Shown here one piece after another: positions 61,294-64,000 of a DNA stretch of 64,000 nt. This DNA is from Microbispora rosea subsp. aerata (GTDB lineage: Bacteria > Actinomycetota > Actinomycetes > Streptosporangiales > Streptosporangiaceae). How positions within the stretch are numbered: position 1 is the first letter of the stretch; each line of letters starts with the position of its first letter. The position numbers were made by a program, and so were the translations under genes. Location: positions 51,984 through 115,983 of the forward strand of contig NZ_BMPY01000022.1 in assembly GCF_014647835.1 (NCBI RefSeq), given 5' to 3'. The notes under the pieces were generated by a model, which was given only the letters and a program-made list of their open reading frames with translations, was not told the DNA's origin and did no database searches.

Positions 61294-61989
61294 TCAGCGG
61301 GGCTTTCGCGTGACGGCGGGCCCCAGCTGCGCCCGGATGGCGTCCATCACCGCCTCGGGGGTCGCCGAGCTGCTGAAGGTCGCCACCAGCACCTGGCCGT
61401 CGCCGCCGTCTTCCGGCCGTTCCAGGTGGCGGAAGGCGGCGATCACGTAGCCGAGGGCGCGGTCCAGCGGGCCGAGAGGGTCGTAGGCGCCTCCGGCGCG
61501 CAGCCATCCGCGCAGGACCTGGTTGTGGGCGGCGACGACCGAGGCGGCCATCAGCTCGGCCCGCAGGTCGGCGTCGGGGGTTCCGGCCAGCCACTTGCCG
61601 ATGAACTCGCGAAACAGCCGCTGGTAGCGGGCGACGCTGGCGATCTCCCGGTCGCGCAGCGCCGGCACCCGGCGGACGAGGCTGTAGCGGCGCAGCGACA
61701 CCTCGGCGTTCTCGACGTAGTGCGCGAGCACGATGCGCACCGCGTCGGAGACGGCGACGAGCGCGGTGTCCGAGGTGGAGGCGCGCAGACGGGCGTCCAC
61801 CTGGGCGAGCAGCGCGTCGTGGTCGGGGAAGATCGCGTCTTCCTTCGACCGGTAGTAGCGGAAGAAGGTGCTGCGGCTCACCCCCGCGCGGGCCGCGATG
61901 TCGTCGACGGTGGTCTCTTCGTAACCGTTCTCGTCGAACAGGGTCACCGCCGCCTCGGCGAGGCGGCGGCTGATGGACGGTGTGGCCAT
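61294..61989 (-). CDS. TetR-family transcriptional regulator
   Basis: 231 residues from ATG 61989. The DNA-binding part is AAVTLFDENGYEETTVDDIAARAGVSRSTFFRYYRSKEDAIF (residues about 12-54), followed by an all-helical ligand domain with a MftR/FasR-like look (ALGYVIAAFRHLERP). It is divergent from the carboxylase operon at 62083; the 93-bp gap holds an inverted repeat, so it very likely controls that operon and itself. An acyl-CoA ligand is probable. The palindrome TGGCC-ATAC-GGCCA (61983-61996) covers its start codon. Confidence 0.93.
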   Translation of the reverse strand: MATPSISRRLAEAAVTLFDENGYEETTVDDIAARAGVSRSTFFRYYRSKEDAIFPDHDALLAQVDARLRASTSDTALVAVSDAVRIVLAHYVENAEVSLRRYSLVRRVPALRDREIASVARYQRLFREFIGKWLAGTPDADLRAELMAASVVAAHNQVLRGWLRAGGAYDPLGPLDRALGYVIAAFRHLERPEDGGDGQVLVATFSSSATPEAVMDAIRAQLGPAVTRKPR

Positions 61990-62012
61990 ACGGCCATTGT
62001 CGCGGACCCCGC

Positions 62013-62060
62013 TTGTCCGGGATCGGCGAGACTAAGTATCGTCACAAAAAAACTCAGTCT
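62013..62060 (+). promoter_or_regulatory. Carboxylase promoter and TetR operator candidate
   Basis: TTGTCC (62013-62018), 18 bases, TATCGT (62037-62042). AGACTAAGT (62029-62037) and ACTCAGTCT (62052-62060) form an inverted repeat with 8 of 9 matches around a 14-base spacer that overlaps the -10. It does not resemble the AATCAT operator, so this operon is under different control. Confidence 0.55.
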
Positions 62061-62082
62061 TATATCCCCGAAGTGGTGATCG

Positions 62083-63648
62083 ATGGAACCGCGTGGCACG
62101 GCGGGCAGTCTCAGCCGGCTCGACGAGCGCCTGGACGAGGCGATCCGCGCCGGCGAGAAACGGGCGGCCGCAAAACAGCACGCCAGGGGCAAGCTGACCG
62201 CCCGGGAGCGGATCGAGCGGCTGCTCGACCCCGGCTCGTTCGTCGAGCTCGACGCCCTGGCCGTGCACCGCAGCACGTCCTTCGGCATGGAGCGCACCCG
62301 CGTGCCCGGCGACGGAGTGATCACCGGGTACGGGACGGTGGACGGCCGGACGGTCTGCGTCTTCTCCCAGGACTTCAGCGTCTTCGGCGGCAGCCTGGGC
62401 GAGGTGTACGGCGAGAAGATCTGCAAGGTCATGGACCTGGCGGTGAAGATCGGCGCCCCCGTCGTCGGCATCAACGAGGGCGCCGGCGCACGCATCCAGG
62501 AGGGCGTGGTCTCCCTCGGGCTGTACGGTGAGATCTTCAAGCGCAACGTGCACGCCTCCGGGGTGATCCCGCAGATCTCGCTGATCATGGGAGCCTGCGC
62601 GGGCGGGCACGTCTACTCCCCGGCGCTCACCGACTTCACGATCATGGTGGACGAGGCGTCCCACATGTTCGTCACCGGCCCCGACGTCATCAAGACGGTG
62701 ACCGGCGAGGAGGTGACGTTCGAGGAGCTGGGCGGCGCCCGCGTGCACAACAGCCGCACCGGCGTGGCCCACTACCTCGCCGAGGACGAGGACGACGCGC
62801 TCGATTACGCCAGGGCCCTGCTGTCGTACCTGCCGCGGAACAACCTCGACGAGCCGCCGTTCACCGGGTTCGAGGCCGATCTGGAGATCACCGACAGCGA
62901 CCGGGCCCTCGACACGCTGATCCCCGACTCGGCCAACCAGCCGTACGACATGCACGAGGTCGTCGCCGCGCTGCTGGACGACGGCGAGTTCCTGGAGGTG
63001 CAGGCGCAGTTCGCGCCGAACATCGTCGTCGGCTTCGGCCGGGTCGAGGGGCGGTCGGTGGGGGTCGTCGCCAACCAGCCGATGAGCTTCGCCGGCACGC
63101 TGGACATCGCCGCGAGCGAGAAGGCCGCCCGGTTCGTGCGCACCTGCGACGCGTTCGGCATCCCGGTGCTGACGCTCGTGGACGTGCCGGGCTTCCTCCC
63201 GGGCGCCGACCAGGAGTGGAACGGCATCATCCGGCGCGGCGCCAAGCTGCTGTACGCCTACGCCGAGGCGACCGTGCCGCTGGTCACGGTCATCACCCGC
63301 AAGGCGTACGGCGGGGCGTACGACGTCATGGGGTCCAAGCACCTCGGCGCGGACGTCAACCTGGCCTGGCCCACCGCCCAGATCGCCGTGATGGGCGCGC
63401 AGGGCGCGGTCAACATCCTGCACCGCAAGACGCTTGCCGCATCGGACGATCCCGACGCACTGCGGGCCGAGCTGGTGCGTGAGTACGAGGACACCCTCGC
63501 CACGCCATACCTGGCGGCCGAACGCGGGTATGTCGACGCCGTGATCGCGCCACGCGAGACCCGGCGCGAGGTCGTCCGCGCGCTGCGGATGCTGCGCGGC
63601 AAGCGGGCCGTCCTGCCGCCCAAGAAGCACGGGAACATCCCGCTGTGA
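62083..63648 (+). CDS. Acyl-CoA (propionyl-CoA) carboxylase, carboxyltransferase beta subunit
   Basis: 521 residues. Two crotonase-like halves: the N-terminal CoA-binding half with [20 protein letters not shown] and [23 protein letters not shown], and the C-terminal biotin-side half with [42 protein letters not shown] and [32 protein letters not shown]. The Asp in the substrate-specifying stretch ([10 protein letters not shown]) is characteristic of propionyl/acetyl-CoA carboxylases such as AccD5/PccB rather than methylcrotonyl-CoA enzymes. It transfers carboxyl from biotin to propionyl-CoA, making methylmalonyl-CoA. It is the first gene of an operon with the epsilon subunit and biotin carboxylase. 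Confidence 0.95.
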   Translation: MEPRGTAGSLSRLDERLDEAIRAGEKRAAAKQHARGKLTARERIERLLDPGSFVELDALAVHRSTSFGMERTRVPGDGVITGYGTVDGRTVCVFSQDFSVFGGSLGEVYGEKICKVMDLAVKIGAPVVGINEGAGARIQEGVVSLGLYGEIFKRNVHASGVIPQISLIMGACAGGHVYSPALTDFTIMVDEASHMFVTGPDVIKTVTGEEVTFEELGGARVHNSRTGVAHYLAEDEDDALDYARALLSYLPRNNLDEPPFTGFEADLEITDSDRALDTLIPDSANQPYDMHEVVAALLDDGEFLEVQAQFAPNIVVGFGRVEGRSVGVVANQPMSFAGTLDIAASEKAARFVRTCDAFGIPVLTLVDVPGFLPGADQEWNGIIRRGAKLLYAYAEATVPLVTVITRKAYGGAYDVMGSKHLGADVNLAWPTAQIAVMGAQGAVNILHRKTLAASDDPDALRAELVREYEDTLATPYLAAERGYVDAVIAPRETRREVVRALRMLRGKRAVLPPKKHGNIPL

Positions 63649-63860
63649 CCGAGATCCGGATCATGAAGGGCGCCCCGTCGCCCGAGGAACTGGCCGCCCT
63701 GACGGTGGCGCTGCTCACCGCGCGGCAGGCCGGCCCCGCCGCGCCGCCGGTGTCGTCCGGCTGGCGCGACCTGGCGCGGCGGCACGCGATGCGACGGCCG
63801 CTCGCGACAGGCACGCGGGGATGGCGGGAGTCGAGTTGGAGCCTTGGAGGTCGTCTGTGA
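63645..63860 (+). CDS. Acyl-CoA carboxylase epsilon subunit
   Basis: 71 residues from GTG 63645, overlapping the previous stop. [26 protein letters not shown] is the typical AccE/PccE helix, and the following 40 residues are basic with WRDLARRH and end in GWRESSW. Such subunits stabilise the actinobacterial acetyl/propionyl-CoA carboxylase complex. Its stop overlaps the next GTG. Confidence 0.9.
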   Translation: MTEIRIMKGAPSPEELAALTVALLTARQAGPAAPPVSSGWRDLARRHAMRRPLATGTRGWRESSWSLGGRL

Positions 63861-64000
63861 GCACAACAATCCGGAAGGTCCTGATCGCCAATCGTGGTGA
63901 GATCGCCGTACGGATCGCCCGGGCGTGCAGGGACGCGGGGATGACCAGCGTCGCGGTCTACGCCGACCAGGACCTGGACGCGTTGCACGTGCGGGTGGCC
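63857..64000 (+). CDS. Acetyl/propionyl-CoA carboxylase alpha chain (biotin carboxylase), cut by window edge
   Basis: GTG 63857 starts [26 protein letters not shown], the unmistakable biotin-carboxylase N-terminus, continuing [20 protein letters not shown] to the last base. Only 48 codons are in the window; the full protein should be about 580-670 residues with biotin carboxylase and biotin-carrier domains. The frame is coupled to the epsilon gene (GTGA). Confidence 0.93.
   Translation, partial: MSTTIRKVLIANRGEIAVRIARACRDAGMTSVAVYADQDLDALHVRVA

Overview
The window is high-GC DNA with dense, overlapping reading frames, frequent GTG starts and ATGA/GTGA overlaps. Together with an AccE-type epsilon subunit, a GAF-SpoIIE phosphatase and a DUF916/WxL-like pair, this points to an actinomycete. 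Streptosporangiales (Nonomuraea/Actinomadura-like) is my guess, but the order is inference. I saw no rRNA, tRNA, CRISPR array, transposase or prophage.

Left part (1-16 kb): a mixed accessory region containing an edge-truncated membrane-associated protein, a small protein with a GPVxQAGxIxG tail, a tandem universal stress protein, a GAF-SpoIIE phosphatase and a DUF916/WxL-like pair. It is also a gene graveyard. A GNAT/acyl-CoA-synthetase fusion (4.5-6.4 kb), three of four genes of what looks like a non-phosphorylative L-fucose route (FAH hydrolase, SDR and amidohydrolase; the aldo/keto reductase is intact; 9.4-11.6 kb) and a luciferase-like monooxygenase (15.5-15.9 kb) are broken, mostly by internal deletions. 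Two closely related FadR-type GntR regulators (11.7-12.4 and 14.6-15.3 kb) flank about 2.1 kb of non-coding DNA that carries two families of degenerate long tandem repeats.

Main part (16-64 kb): a large CoA-dependent catabolic island. It holds an old-yellow-enzyme/FAD fusion and an MFS exporter, then an overlapping operon (SnoaL-like, CoA ligase, MaoC pair, thioesterase, SnoaL-like, CoA ligase, enoyl-CoA hydratase). A divergent SDR faces a run of acyl-CoA dehydrogenase, amidohydrolase, ferredoxin reductase and KorAB 2-oxoacid:ferredoxin oxidoreductase. Two branched-chain-type ABC importers follow; the second lacks its own LivF, and a deleted third binding protein lies between the genes of the first. 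A metal-ligand-poor MftE-like protein sits between the importers. Next are a P450 divergent from a 3Fe-4S ferredoxin and a MenB/BadI-like ring-opening crotonase, then a thiolase-SDR-hydratase-LLM operon divergent from a second acyl-CoA dehydrogenase and SDR. The right end is a CoA ligase / acyl-CoA dehydrogenase / CitE / MaoC / ALDH / CaiB operon, a TetR gene and an acyl-CoA carboxylase operon running off the edge.

How it fits together (inference): an organic acid is imported by the Liv systems, activated by CoA ligases or the CaiB transferase, oxidised by P450 and flavoenzymes, ring-opened by the MenB-like crotonase, shortened by beta-oxidation and finished through CitE-type lysis and propionyl-CoA carboxylation. 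The strongest new signal is a shared AT-rich palindrome, AATCAT-GCTT-ATGATT. A perfect extended copy lies at 33299-33328, and recognisable copies or half-sites lie before the SnoaL/CoA-ligase operon, the SDR/dehydrogenase pair, both binding proteins and the dead one, the P450/ferredoxin pair, the thiolase/dehydrogenase pair, the MFS gene and the GntR gene. This suggests that most of the 19-53 kb region is one regulon. The substrate is not identifiable from sequence alone.
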